Shown one piece after another: positions 24,438 through 33,121 of a stretch of DNA of 36,151 bases; position 1 is the stretch's first letter; every line of letters begins with the position of its first letter. Position numbers and translations under genes: made by a program. The notes beneath the pieces were generated by a model. That model did no database searches and had not been told where the DNA came from. It was given only the letters and a program-made list of their open reading frames with translations. This stretch comes from Lentibacillus kapialis (lineage in GTDB: Bacteria > Bacillota > Bacilli > Bacillales > Amphibacillaceae), in assembly GCF_014646635.1 (NCBI RefSeq), contig NZ_BMNQ01000036.1, positions 1-36,151 of the forward strand, given 5' to 3'.

Positions 24438-26003
24438 ATGGATAATCCCTTAATCATCTCCATTTTGCTTGCCGTAATCCTAATCGTCGGTATTGTTGTT
24501 GGTTATCTGGTTCGTAAATCTATTGCAGAAGCTAAGATTTCCAGTGCGGAAAATTTAGCTAAACAAATAGTAGATGAGGCACATCGTAATGCGGATGCTG
24601 CCAAAAAAGAAGCACTTCTTGAGGCGAAAGATGAAACTCATAATCTTCGTCAGCAGACAGAAGAGGACCTACGTGAACGGCGATTGGATGTACAAAAACA
24701 GGAAAATCGTCTGATGCAAAAAGAAGAGAATCTGGACAGAAAAGACGAAGCGCTGGATAAGCGTGAAACAACGCTGGAGGGAAGGGAAGAATCACTAACA
24801 GAAAAACAACAACAAGTTGAAGAAATGGAAAGCAAAGTGGAAGCGATGCTTAATGAGCAGCAAACGGAGCTTGAACGGATTTCCGGTTATACAACTGACC
24901 AGGCAAAACAGGTTATTTTAGATCGGGTTGAAAAAGAGGTCAGTCACGAATCAGCCTTAATGATCAAAGAAGCCGAAAATCGTGCCAAAGAGGAAGCAGA
25001 CAAAAAGGCCAAGAGCATTCTTTCACTGGCCCTGCAGCGCTGTGCTGCAGATCATGTTGCTGAAACAACTGTCTCCGTCGTCAATCTTCCGAACGATGAA
25101 ATGAAAGGGCGGATTATTGGCCGCGAAGGTCGGAACATCCGTACACTTGAAACATTGACAGGCATTGATTTAATCATTGATGATACACCGGAGGCGGTCG
25201 TTCTGTCAGGATTTGATCCAATACGGCGGGAAATTGCCCGAATGGCATTGGAAAGACTCGTTCAGGATGGCAGAATTCATCCGGCCAGGATTGAAGAAAT
25301 GGTTGATAAGGCCAGACGTGATGTTGATGACTACATTCGTGAGGTTGGTGAAGAGACTACATTTGAAGTTGGTATACACGGCTTGCATCCCGATCTCATC
25401 AAAATCCTTGGCCGTTTGAAATATCGTACAAGTTATGGTCAGAATGTATTGAAGCACTCCACAGAGGTTGCATATCTCTCAGGATTGCTTGCTGCTGAGT
25501 TGGGCGAAGATGAAACTCTGGCAAGAAGAGCCGGCTTACTTCATGATATTGGTAAAGCTATTGATCATGAGGTTGAGGGAAGCCATGTTGAAATTGGCAA
25601 AGAACTTGGAATCAAGTACAAAGAACATGAGGTTGTTATTAATTCAATTGCATCTCATCACGGTGATGAAGAGGCGACTTCCACTATTTCAGTCCTGGTT
25701 GCTGCAGCCGACGCGCTATCAGCTGCCAGACCAGGAGCCAGAAGTGAAACATTGGAAAACTATATTAAACGTCTCGAAAAGCTGGAAGAAATTTCGGAGT
25801 CTTTCGCGGGTGTAGAAAAGTCATTCGCCATTCAAGCTGGAAGAGAAATCAGAATAATGGTTAAACCTGATGAGATCAATGATATTGATTCAGTACGAAT
25901 TGCACGCGATATTCGTAAACAAATTGAAAATCAACTTGATTATCCGGGGCATATTAAAGTTACTGTCATTAGAGAAACAAGATCAGTAGAGTATGCAAAG
26001 TAA
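24438..26003 (+). CDS. rny: Ribonuclease Y
   Basis: RNase Y is the membrane-anchored endoribonuclease that starts bulk mRNA decay. The protein has 521 residues (B. subtilis 520). It has an N-terminal membrane helix (residues ~4-24), a long charged coiled coil (~30-200), a KH RNA-binding domain with [10 protein letters not shown] at 224-233, and an HD phosphodiesterase domain with HDIGKA (His369-Asp370). The start is the ATG at 24438 behind AGGAGGTG; the frame open further upstream belongs to the inserted MITE. RicA (YmcA), encoded further downstream, is a known RNase Y specificity factor. Confidence 0.97.
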   Translation: MDNPLIISILLAVILIVGIVVGYLVRKSIAEAKISSAENLAKQIVDEAHRNADAAKKEALLEAKDETHNLRQQTEEDLRERRLDVQKQENRLMQKEENLDRKDEALDKRETTLEGREESLTEKQQQVEEMESKVEAMLNEQQTELERISGYTTDQAKQVILDRVEKEVSHESALMIKEAENRAKEEADKKAKSILSLALQRCAADHVAETTVSVVNLPNDEMKGRIIGREGRNIRTLETLTGIDLIIDDTPEAVVLSGFDPIRREIARMALERLVQDGRIHPARIEEMVDKARRDVDDYIREVGEETTFEVGIHGLHPDLIKILGRLKYRTSYGQNVLKHSTEVAYLSGLLAAELGEDETLARRAGLLHDIGKAIDHEVEGSHVEIGKELGIKYKEHEVVINSIASHHGDEEATSTISVLVAAADALSAARPGARSETLENYIKRLEKLEEISESFAGVEKSFAIQAGREIRIMVKPDEINDIDSVRIARDIRKQIENQLDYPGHIKVTVIRETRSVEYAK

Positions 26004-26156
26004 ATTCAAAAAATGTAAGTGCAGCGACCGACGTTTACAGGCTGCATCGGTGCATCGCAGTTTTTAGTTGATACTCCTTACAAACCTGCGGGAGTTAAAG
26101 AAAACTCTCGCATGGAAAAAGTGGAAATCACGCTGTAGCTATAGCGCTGAAACTAG
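26004..26156 (+). other. Structured spacer between rny and ymdB
   Basis: This spacer holds no gene. It has a hairpin TGCGGGAGTT (26087-26096) with AACTCTCGCA (26103-26112), a quasi-palindrome GCTGTAGCTATAGC at about 26132-26145, and repeated TGCAtCG-like words at 26040-26060. It does not match any RNA family I can name. Confidence 0.4.
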
Positions 26157-26187
26157 GTAAAAGCGGCCATATCGGCCGCTTTTACTT
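26157..26187 (+). terminator. Bidirectional-type hairpin terminator before ymdB
   Basis: GTAAAAGCGGCC (26157-26168) and GGCCGCTTTTAC (26174-26185) are perfect 12-bp arms around ATATC. The T-run lies within the stem. Confidence 0.8.
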
Positions 26188-26251
26188 TGCTTTACAATAA
26201 TTGGATATTATGCAACACTGTGATAAATCGAAAGGAATAGGATGAACAATT

Positions 26252-27049
26252 ATGAAAATTCTTTTTATAGGTGATGTTGTTGGTTCTTCAGGCCGGGATA
26301 TGGTTCAAACATATCTCCCTAAATTGAAGGCTAAATATCGTCCGGATATGACTATTATCAATGGAGAGAATGCAGCAGCGGGCAAAGGAATTACCCAGAA
26401 GATTTATAAGCAATTTCTTGAATGTGGAGCCCATGTCATTACGATGGGCAACCATACGTGGGATAAAAAAGAGATATTTGAATTTATTGATGATGCCAAT
26501 AATATGGTTCGGCCAGCCAACTTTCCGGAAGGTACACCAGGAAAGGGTATGACATTTGTCAATATAAATGGGACAGAAATTGCTGTTATTAACGTTCAGG
26601 GACGTACATTTTTACCTGCAATTGATGATCCTTTCCGGGTAGTGGATGAACTGATCGCACAAGCCCAAAAACGAACTGATATCATTTTTGTTGATTTCCA
26701 CGCCGAAGCAACAAGTGAAAAACAGGCGATGGGCTGGTACCTCGATGGAAAAATCAGTGCCATTGTAGGGACACATACGCATACACAGACAGCAGATGAG
26801 CGGATTTTGCCGAATGGGACGGCTTATATTACGGATGCAGGCATGACTGGTCCATATGATGCCATATTGGGTGTGGAACGCGAGGCAGTCATAAAGAAAT
26901 TTTTAACAAGTTTGCCGGTACGTTTCGAAATTGATAAAAAGGGAAGAAACCAATTAAACGGTTTTCTTGTAACAATTGATGAGAAGACAGGAAACGCTTC
27001 CAAGGCTGAACGTATTTTAATTAATGATGATCACCCGTTTATCGACTGA
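26252..27049 (+). CDS. ymdB: Metallophosphoesterase YmdB
   Basis: YmdB is a dinuclear-metal phosphodiesterase; the B. subtilis enzyme hydrolyses 2',3'- and 3',5'-cAMP and affects the motility/biofilm switch. The protein has 265 residues (usual 264). Metal-binding motifs are visible in order: FIGDVVG with Asp8, NGENAA, GNHTWD, DFHAEATSEK and GTHTHTQTAD. The ATG at 26252 follows a purine-rich stretch (GAAAGGAATAGGATG). It lies downstream of rny, as in B. subtilis, but here the two are separated by a terminator. Confidence 0.95.
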   Translation: MKILFIGDVVGSSGRDMVQTYLPKLKAKYRPDMTIINGENAAAGKGITQKIYKQFLECGAHVITMGNHTWDKKEIFEFIDDANNMVRPANFPEGTPGKGMTFVNINGTEIAVINVQGRTFLPAIDDPFRVVDELIAQAQKRTDIIFVDFHAEATSEKQAMGWYLDGKISAIVGTHTHTQTADERILPNGTAYITDAGMTGPYDAILGVEREAVIKKFLTSLPVRFEIDKKGRNQLNGFLVTIDEKTGNASKAERILINDDHPFID

Positions 27050-27093
27050 AAAGAAAAATATAAATCCTCCAACTGAATGAGATGTCACTTTAT

Positions 27094-27122
27094 TTGAATG
27101 TTTAGAATAATTGGTGCATAAT
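27094..27122 (+). promoter_or_regulatory. Candidate promoter of spoVS
   Basis: TTGAAT (27094-27099), 17 bp, CATAAT (27117-27122), a SigA-type match. spoVS is SigH-dependent in B. subtilis, and an AGAATAA inside this spacer loosely resembles a SigH -10, but no convincing SigH -35 is visible. Confidence 0.5.
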
Positions 27123-27195
27123 AAGGTAATAAGCTAACATCTCCAAGAATATAGTAGCATTAGAACTACAATAGTCAATGAAGGAGGAACTAGCA

Positions 27196-27456
27196 GTGGA
27201 AGTATTAAAAGTGTCAGCTAAATCCAACCCAAATTCAGTAGCAGGTGCATTAGCGAACGTCTTACGTGAACGGGGATCAGCGGAGATACAGGCAATCGGT
27301 GCCGGTGCATTGAATCAGGCGGTGAAAGCAGTGGCGATTTCAAGGGGATTTGTTGCGCCAAGCGGCGTTGATTTAATCTGTATACCGGCATTTACTGATA
27401 TTATGATCGAAGAAGAAGAGCGGACAGCAATTAAATTAATAGTGGAACCCAGATAA
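27196..27456 (+). CDS. spoVS: Stage V sporulation protein S
   Basis: SpoVS is a small protein of the Alba-related fold, needed for normal progression to spore coat assembly and septation control. It is exactly 86 residues, the family length, and nearly identical to B. subtilis SpoVS (EVLKVSAKSNPNSVAGALA, AIGAGALNQAVKAVAI, the AFTDI turn, AIKLIVEPR). The GTG at 27196 follows AAGGAGG (27181-27187); the ATG at 27178 lies before that site. It is monocistronic with its own terminator. Confidence 0.98.
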   Translation: MEVLKVSAKSNPNSVAGALANVLRERGSAEIQAIGAGALNQAVKAVAISRGFVAPSGVDLICIPAFTDIMIEEEERTAIKLIVEPR

Positions 27457-27493
27457 TTTAATTTTTAAAAATAATTGAATGTTTATCGCGTTG

Positions 27494-27526
27494 AAACCTT
27501 CCTATTATTGCTAGGAGGGTTTTTTA
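27494..27526 (+). terminator. Intrinsic terminator after spoVS
   Basis: AAACCTTCCTA (27494-27504) pairs with TAGGAGGGTTT (27512-27522), followed by Ts. Confidence 0.92.
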
Positions 27527-27548
27527 TTTGTCCCGCCCCCGTCATGTA

Positions 27549-27577
27549 TTGTTTAATATAGTTGAAGGCTTTATAAT
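27549..27577 (+). promoter_or_regulatory. SigA promoter of miaB
   Basis: TTGTTT (27549-27554), 17 bp, TATAAT (27572-27577), 56 bp before the miaB start. Confidence 0.7.
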
Positions 27578-27633
27578 GAAATAATGGATAAATATATAGA
27601 CAAATGTTTTAATATATGAAAGGAGTTCCGATT

Positions 27634-29214
27634 ATGAACGAGCAGCAGCGCAAACAACAGGCGCAAATTAAATCAGCCGAAAATCCGGCGGACGTAAAAT
27701 CCGATGCGGGTAACATGGAACGGCTTAAAAATACAACCAGTGATGATATGATTGCCAAATATTTTGAAACAACGTACGAACCGCCAAATTTAAATAAGGC
27801 GAGAAAACGCGGACGTGATGATGTAGAAGTCCATTATGATTTCGGAATCCCAGAAGATATGGAAAGTATCGGCGAGGGCCGTAAATTCATGATTCGTACA
27901 TACGGCTGTCAAATGAACGAACATGATACAGAAGTTATGGCCGGCATTTTGGAAAATATGGGTTATGAATCGACAAACGATACCGAAGATGCGGATATCA
28001 TTTTGCTGAATACGTGTGCAATCAGAGAAAATGCGGAAAATAAAGTGTTCGGTGAAATCGGCCACTTAAAAGCACTCAAACGTGAGAAGCCCGACTTGAT
28101 TCTTGGTGTATGCGGATGTATGTCTCAGGAAGAGAAGGTTGTTAATCGGATTATGAAAAAACACCCGCAAGTTGATCTTATCTTCGGCACCCATAACATC
28201 CATCGTTTGCCGCATCTTGTTAAAGAAGCGATGTTTGGCAAGGAGAAAGTGGTTGAGGTATGGTCCAAGGAAGGTGATATCATTGAAAATCTTCCAAAAG
28301 CAAGAAAAGGCAAAGTCAAAGCATGGGTGAATATCATGTATGGATGTGATAAGTTCTGCACATATTGCATTGTCCCCATGACCCGCGGGAAAGAACGGAG
28401 TCGTCTGCCTGAAGATATCATTCAAGAAGTGCGTCATTTAACTGCACAAGGTTATAAAGAAATTACGCTGCTTGGCCAGAACGTCAATGCGTACGGTAAA
28501 GATTTCGAGGATTCCGATTATGGGCTTGGTGACTTAATGGATGATCTCCATAAAATTGATATCCCGAGAATCCGGTTTACAACATCACATCCAAGAGATT
28601 TTGACGATCGTCTGATTGAAGTGCTTGCTAAAGGCGGCAATTTGCTTGATCATATTCACCTCCCCGTACAGTCCGGAAGCAGTGAAGTTCTTAAGAAAAT
28701 GAATCGTAAATATACACGTGAAGAGTATTTAGAACTAGTCAGAAAGATTCGTGAAGCAATGCCGAATGCGACATTGACGACCGATATCATTGTCGGATTC
28801 CCGAATGAAACAGAGGAGCAGTTCGAGGAAACGATGTCACTGGTGGAAGAAGTTGGATTTGAATCTGCTTTCACATTTATTTATTCCCCCCGTGAAGGTA
28901 CGCCGGCAGCACGCAAGCAGGATGATGTGCCTGAAGAGGTGAAAAAACAGCGCCTTTACCGTTTGAATGAGTTGGTGAACAAACAATCTGCTGAGTCTAT
29001 GCAACATTATAAAGACAAAGTTGTAAAAGTCCTTGTCGAGGGTGAGAGTAAAAAGGATCCTGACGTTTTGGCCGGTTATACGGAACGAAACAAATTGGTT
29101 AACTTTAGAGCTCCTAAGTCACTTATCGGTAAAATTGTCGATGTGAAAATTACAGAAACCAGAACATGGTCATTAAATGGCGTCATGGCCGAAACAACTG
29201 CAGAGGTGAAATAA
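27634..29214 (+). CDS. miaB: tRNA-2-methylthio-N6-isopentenyladenosine-37 synthase
   Basis: MiaB is a radical-SAM methylthiotransferase that adds the 2-methylthio group to i6A37 of tRNA. The protein has 526 residues. The N-terminal UPF0004 domain holds one [4Fe-4S] cluster (Cys92 in [11 protein letters not shown], Cys128 in [13 protein letters not shown], and a Cys near 162 in VCGCMSQ). The radical SAM motif CDKFCTYC is at 238-245, and a TRAM domain forms the C-terminus. The ~75-residue polar N-terminal extension is usual in Bacillus. The ATG at 27634 is 8 bases after AAAGGAG; the ATG at 27616 precedes that site. ymcA follows one base after the stop. Confidence 0.97.
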   Translation: MNEQQRKQQAQIKSAENPADVKSDAGNMERLKNTTSDDMIAKYFETTYEPPNLNKARKRGRDDVEVHYDFGIPEDMESIGEGRKFMIRTYGCQMNEHDTEVMAGILENMGYESTNDTEDADIILLNTCAIRENAENKVFGEIGHLKALKREKPDLILGVCGCMSQEEKVVNRIMKKHPQVDLIFGTHNIHRLPHLVKEAMFGKEKVVEVWSKEGDIIENLPKARKGKVKAWVNIMYGCDKFCTYCIVPMTRGKERSRLPEDIIQEVRHLTAQGYKEITLLGQNVNAYGKDFEDSDYGLGDLMDDLHKIDIPRIRFTTSHPRDFDDRLIEVLAKGGNLLDHIHLPVQSGSSEVLKKMNRKYTREEYLELVRKIREAMPNATLTTDIIVGFPNETEEQFEETMSLVEEVGFESAFTFIYSPREGTPAARKQDDVPEEVKKQRLYRLNELVNKQSAESMQHYKDKVVKVLVEGESKKDPDVLAGYTERNKLVNFRAPKSLIGKIVDVKITETRTWSLNGVMAETTAEVK

Positions 29215-29215
29215 G

Positions 29216-29644
29216 ATGGCGGAATATACACGTAAAGAAATATTGGATGAAGCCAAAAAATTAGCTGACATGTTGGCTAATACAGAGGAAATTGACCGCT
29301 TTAAACAGGTTGAAGCCAAAATCAATGATAATAAGAAGGTTCAGCAACTAATCAAAAAGATCAAAACATTGCAGAAACAGGCTGTGAACTTTCAGGCATA
29401 TGGAAAAACGGAAGCACTGAAAAAAGTAGAAGAGGAAATTGACCGGTTGCATGCGGAAGTGGATGAAATCCCGATTGTTCAGGAATTCAAAGATACCCAG
29501 GGGGTTGTGAATGATGTTCTTCAGCTCGTTTCCGGGACAATTTCACGCGAAGTTACCAATAATGTGATTACTGCTACCGGCGGTGACCTGCTGTCGGGGG
29601 AGACCGGCACAAAAGTAGAACGTGAATCGTCAAATCAGCACTGA
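29216..29644 (+). CDS. ymcA: RicA family regulator (YmcA)
   Basis: RicA is one subunit of the RicA-RicF-RicT (YmcA-YlbF-YaaT) complex, which binds Fe-S clusters and directs RNase Y processing, and is needed for sporulation, competence and biofilm formation in B. subtilis. The protein has 142 residues (usual ~143) and a largely helical, coiled-coil profile (KEILDEAKKLADMLANTEEI; ALKKVEEEIDRLHAEVDEIP), with the C-terminal half ending in a short polar tail. It is translationally linked to miaB, and cotE lies downstream, as in B. subtilis. Confidence 0.94.
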   Translation: MAEYTRKEILDEAKKLADMLANTEEIDRFKQVEAKINDNKKVQQLIKKIKTLQKQAVNFQAYGKTEALKKVEEEIDRLHAEVDEIPIVQEFKDTQGVVNDVLQLVSGTISREVTNNVITATGGDLLSGETGTKVERESSNQH

Positions 29645-29722
29645 ACAAAAGCATGGCAGTCCCTGAAAATTCATCGAAACATCTGACTGTCTTTATCCTT
29701 CTTTTCATCATTTCAATTATGC

Positions 29723-29750
29723 ACTTTAGGTATTTGTCTTGCATAAACTG
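29723..29750 (+). promoter_or_regulatory. Possible SigK-type promoter of cotE
   Basis: AC at 29723-29724, 17 bp, then CATAAACTG (29742-29750), close to the SigK pattern CATAnnnTA. B. subtilis cotE has a SigE and a SigK promoter; I could not see a good SigE match. A weak hairpin (GGCAGTC near 29653 with GACTGTC near 29684) may end the miaB-ymcA transcript. Confidence 0.4.
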
Positions 29751-29778
29751 ACTATGAGTAAAAGGAGGTAACGAAGAT

Positions 29779-30345
29779 ATGTCTTTTCTTGAACATGATT
29801 ATAGAGAAATTATTACAAAAGCGGTTTGCGGCAAAGGTAGAAAGTTTACGCAGGCAACACACCATGTTTCGCCGTCACATAGACCTACCAGTATTCTCGG
29901 CTGCTGGGTGATTAACCATTTGTACCATGCCAAGAAAAAGTCGGAAGATACGGTCGAAATAAGTGGGAGCTACGATATTAACATTTGGTATTCGTATAAC
30001 GATAATACTAAAACCGACGTAGTTACTGAACGCGTGACGTATACTGACTATGTTCCCTTGTCGGTGAAAGATGACAATTGCTTGAGTGATGATTTTGATG
30101 TGATTGCCAAAGTTGTTCAGCAGCCTAACTGCCTGGAATGCGAAATTGCCCATCATGGCAATAAAATCATTGTAGAGGTTGAACGTGAGTTTATTGTGCA
30201 AGTTATTGGCGAAACGAAAGTCGCTGTTAGGGTTGATCCAAAAGGCCACACATTTGACGACGACGATGACTGGGGATTTGATATTACAGATGACGAGCTA
30301 AGTGATGTGAAGCCCGACTTTGTTGATAGTAAGGATAAGGATTAA
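29779..30345 (+). CDS. cotE: Spore outer-coat morphogenetic protein CotE
   Basis: CotE is made in the mother cell and directs assembly of the outer spore coat. The protein has 188 residues (B. subtilis 181). The start (EHDYREIITKAVCGKGRKFTQATHHVSP), the GCWVINHLYHAKK segment and the VEREF...VIGETKVAVRV segment are typical, and the C-terminus is very acidic (DDDDDWGFDITDDE), as in the family. The ATG follows AAAGGAGG. It sits between ymcA and mutS, as expected. Confidence 0.97.
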   Translation: MSFLEHDYREIITKAVCGKGRKFTQATHHVSPSHRPTSILGCWVINHLYHAKKKSEDTVEISGSYDINIWYSYNDNTKTDVVTERVTYTDYVPLSVKDDNCLSDDFDVIAKVVQQPNCLECEIAHHGNKIIVEVEREFIVQVIGETKVAVRVDPKGHTFDDDDDWGFDITDDELSDVKPDFVDSKDKD

Positions 30346-30348
30346 GAG

Positions 30349-30382
30349 ACTTACGAGGGGTAACACTCTCGTAAGTTTTTTT
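30349..30382 (+). terminator. Intrinsic terminator after cotE
   Basis: ACTTACGAG (30349-30357) pairs with CTCGTAAGT (30368-30376), followed by a 7-T run that ends right where a partial 89-bp element begins. Confidence 0.92.
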
Positions 30383-30413
30383 ATAACGTCATAGAATATA
30401 AATGATGGATGAG
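30383..30413 (+). repeat. 89-bp hairpin element, copy 5 (partial, left end only)
   Basis: ATAACGTCATAGAATATAAA, then TGATGGATGA, matches the left third of the intact copies. Beyond 30413 the similarity is lost, except for GGAAAAAGCGTCCGGCATTCG at about 30450-30470, which faintly recalls the hairpin arm. The left end again abuts a terminator T-run. Confidence 0.7.
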
Positions 30414-30488
30414 CAAGGATCTGCCGCTAAGATTAACAATCGGAAAATTGGAAAAAGCGTCCGGCATTCGTCCCGTTCCGGCAACTTA

Positions 30489-30497
30489 TGCTATAAT
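30489..30497 (+). promoter_or_regulatory. Extended -10 promoter element of mutS
   Basis: TGCTATAAT at 30489-30497 is a perfect extended -10 box, 35 bp before the mutS ATG. No good -35 box is visible. Confidence 0.5.
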
Positions 30498-30531
30498 ATA
30501 ACAGTATATTGCATGTTTTGGAGGACTCATT

Positions 30532-33102
30532 ATGGCTATTTATACACCAATGATGGAGCAATATTTGAAAATTAAGGATGAGCATCAAGATGCTTTTTTA
30601 TTTTTCCGTCTAGGTGATTTTTATGAAATGTTTTTTGATGATGCGGTTATTGCTGCAAGGGAACTTGAAATCACATTGACAAAACGGGATGGCGGACAGC
30701 ACGATCCGATACCGATGTGTGGCGTTCCCTATCATTCTGCGGCTAATTATATAAAAAACTTAATAGAAAAAGGGTATAAGGTTGCTATTTGTGAACAGGT
30801 GGAGGACCCTAAAACAGCAAAAGGTGTGGTGAAAAGGGAAGTTGTTCAGCTGATCACCCCCGGTACCGTTATGGAAGCAACTATGCTGGAAGAGCGCGAT
30901 AATAATTATATTGCCAGTCTCTCGCATTTTGATGACGGTTCTTATGTGATTGTCTATAATGATTTATCGGTTGGCGAAAATAATATTGCTCTTATTTCCG
31001 GGGGATGGGATGCTGTTTTGCACGAATTGTATAATCAGCCGATCAAAGAAATTGTTGTTGCATCGGACCTTCCCGATATACGTAAAGAGGAGCTGCATAA
31101 AAAGTTAAATATCACGTTATCGTATCAAGATGAGACAACCTTTAATGCGGAGTACCGCAATTTATGCGCCAACCTGAATGATGAACGTCTTGTACAAGCA
31201 TTCAGCCGCCTGCTGAACTACATAGAAGACACGCAAAAACGCTCGCTTGATCATTTACGGCCTGCTCAAATCATTAAATTGGACCATTATTTATCCCTTG
31301 ATATGTACTCAAAACGGAATTTGGAAATTACAGAGACCATCATAAAAAAGAGCAAACATGGGAGCCTGTTGTGGGTACTCGACCGGAGCGTTACGGCAAT
31401 GGGATCGCGAATGCTCAAAAAATGGCTTGACCGCCCGTTGTTAAAGCAACATGAAATCGAAGAACGTCTTGATGTGGTCGAAGGCTTCCTGCAAGGATTT
31501 ATGGAGCGTGATGCATTGCGTGAAACCTTAAAGTCCGTATATGATCTGGAACGCCTTGCCGGAAGGGTTGCTTATGGCAATGTCAACGCCCGTGACCTAA
31601 TACAGCTGAAGCAATCGCTGGAAAACATCCCTGAGTTAAAAACGGTTTTAATGCAGTTCGATAACAAAAAAATTACGGAATTAAGCAATAGACTCTCATG
31701 TCCGGAAAATCTCACATCTTTGCTTTCCTCAAGCCTTCAGGACGATCCGCCGGTATCCATCACAGAAGGTTCAATCATTAAGGATGGCTATCATGAAAAG
31801 CTGGATACGTATCGCGAGGCTTCGAGAAACGGTAAGCAATGGATTGCAGAACTCGAACAGAAAGAAAAACGGGAAACAAACATCAAATCATTGAAAGTCG
31901 GGTATAATCGGGTGTTCGGTTATTATATTGAGATAACCAAAGCGAATCTGCACTTGCTGCCGGAAGACAGGTATGAGCGGAAACAGACACTTGCTAATGC
32001 TGAACGATATATCACACCGGAATTAAAGGAAAAAGAACAGCTGATCTTGGAGGCGGAGGAACAAAGTGTTGACCTGGAATATAACTTGTTTCTGGAAATC
32101 CGCGATCAGGTCAGGGAGCATATACCGGAAATTCAGTATTTAGCGGAGATTGTCAGCCAGATTGATGTGCTCCAGGGATTTGCGACCGTTAGTGAGGCAA
32201 ATCAGTATAAGCGGCCGAATTTTTCACAGGATCGACTATCCATTAAAAATGGACGCCATCCGGTTGTTGAACAAGTCATGAAACATGATGCATTTGTTCC
32301 GAATGACATTATACTTGATCAGGATACTTCCATTCTTCTAATAACCGGGCCGAATATGTCCGGCAAAAGCACATATATGCGGCAACTTGCTTTAACCGTT
32401 ATCATGGGCCAAATCGGCTGTTTTGTTCCGTGTGACAAAGCTGAATTGCTGCTGTTCGATCAAATATTCACACGTATCGGCGCGGCCGATGATCTTGTAT
32501 CGGGGCAGAGTACGTTTATGGTTGAAATGCTTGAAGCCAATCATGCCATCGCCAATGCCACCGAAAACAGTCTGATTTTGCTTGACGAAATCGGACGTGG
32601 CACAAGCACATATGATGGAATGGCATTGGCTCAATCGATTGTCGAACACATTCACGATCAAATCAATGCCAAAACGGTGTTTTCGACCCATTATCATGAA
32701 TTGACAACACTTGAGGAGACGCTTCGCAGGTTAAAAAATATTCATGTTCGAGCTGAAGAATATGAAGGAAATGTCGTCTTCCTTCATCAGGTGAAAGATG
32801 GTGCCGCCGATCAAAGCTATGGCATTCATGTTGCGAAATTGGCTGACCTTCCTCCTGCATTGATTGAAAGGGCCAATACGATTTTGCGTCAGCTGGAAAA
32901 TAACAGCGAACCCAATACCTTCCAGGACGGTCAATTGTCATTTTTTGCTGAAGCTGACCAGGCAAAACCGGTAAATAACCCTGTCAACCAATCAACTGTC
33001 CGACTAGTCAACGATTTAAAAGATATGAATCTATTTGAAATGACGCCGATGGATGCCATGAACGCATTATATCAGTTGCAGAAACAAGCGAAAGAAGATT
33101 AG
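30532..33102 (+). CDS. mutS: DNA mismatch repair protein MutS
   Basis: MutS recognises mismatches and starts repair with MutL. The protein has 856 residues (B. subtilis 858). The mismatch-contacting F-x-E motif is FYE at 30-32 (LGDFYEMFF). The clamp and lever domains fill the middle, and the ABC-type ATPase has Walker A GPNMSGKS at 606-613, LLDEIGRGTSTYDG and STHYHEL. The C-terminus holds a short tail with QLSFF, a beta-clamp-binding-type motif. The ATG at 30532 follows GGAGGA. mutL follows 19 bases later. Confidence 0.98.
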   Translation: MAIYTPMMEQYLKIKDEHQDAFLFFRLGDFYEMFFDDAVIAARELEITLTKRDGGQHDPIPMCGVPYHSAANYIKNLIEKGYKVAICEQVEDPKTAKGVVKREVVQLITPGTVMEATMLEERDNNYIASLSHFDDGSYVIVYNDLSVGENNIALISGGWDAVLHELYNQPIKEIVVASDLPDIRKEELHKKLNITLSYQDETTFNAEYRNLCANLNDERLVQAFSRLLNYIEDTQKRSLDHLRPAQIIKLDHYLSLDMYSKRNLEITETIIKKSKHGSLLWVLDRSVTAMGSRMLKKWLDRPLLKQHEIEERLDVVEGFLQGFMERDALRETLKSVYDLERLAGRVAYGNVNARDLIQLKQSLENIPELKTVLMQFDNKKITELSNRLSCPENLTSLLSSSLQDDPPVSITEGSIIKDGYHEKLDTYREASRNGKQWIAELEQKEKRETNIKSLKVGYNRVFGYYIEITKANLHLLPEDRYERKQTLANAERYITPELKEKEQLILEAEEQSVDLEYNLFLEIRDQVREHIPEIQYLAEIVSQIDVLQGFATVSEANQYKRPNFSQDRLSIKNGRHPVVEQVMKHDAFVPNDIILDQDTSILLITGPNMSGKSTYMRQLALTVIMGQIGCFVPCDKAELLLFDQIFTRIGAADDLVSGQSTFMVEMLEANHAIANATENSLILLDEIGRGTSTYDGMALAQSIVEHIHDQINAKTVFSTHYHELTTLEETLRRLKNIHVRAEEYEGNVVFLHQVKDGAADQSYGIHVAKLADLPPALIERANTILRQLENNSEPNTFQDGQLSFFAEADQAKPVNNPVNQSTVRLVNDLKDMNLFEMTPMDAMNALYQLQKQAKED

Positions 33103-33121
33103 AAACGAAAGGACTGTTTCC

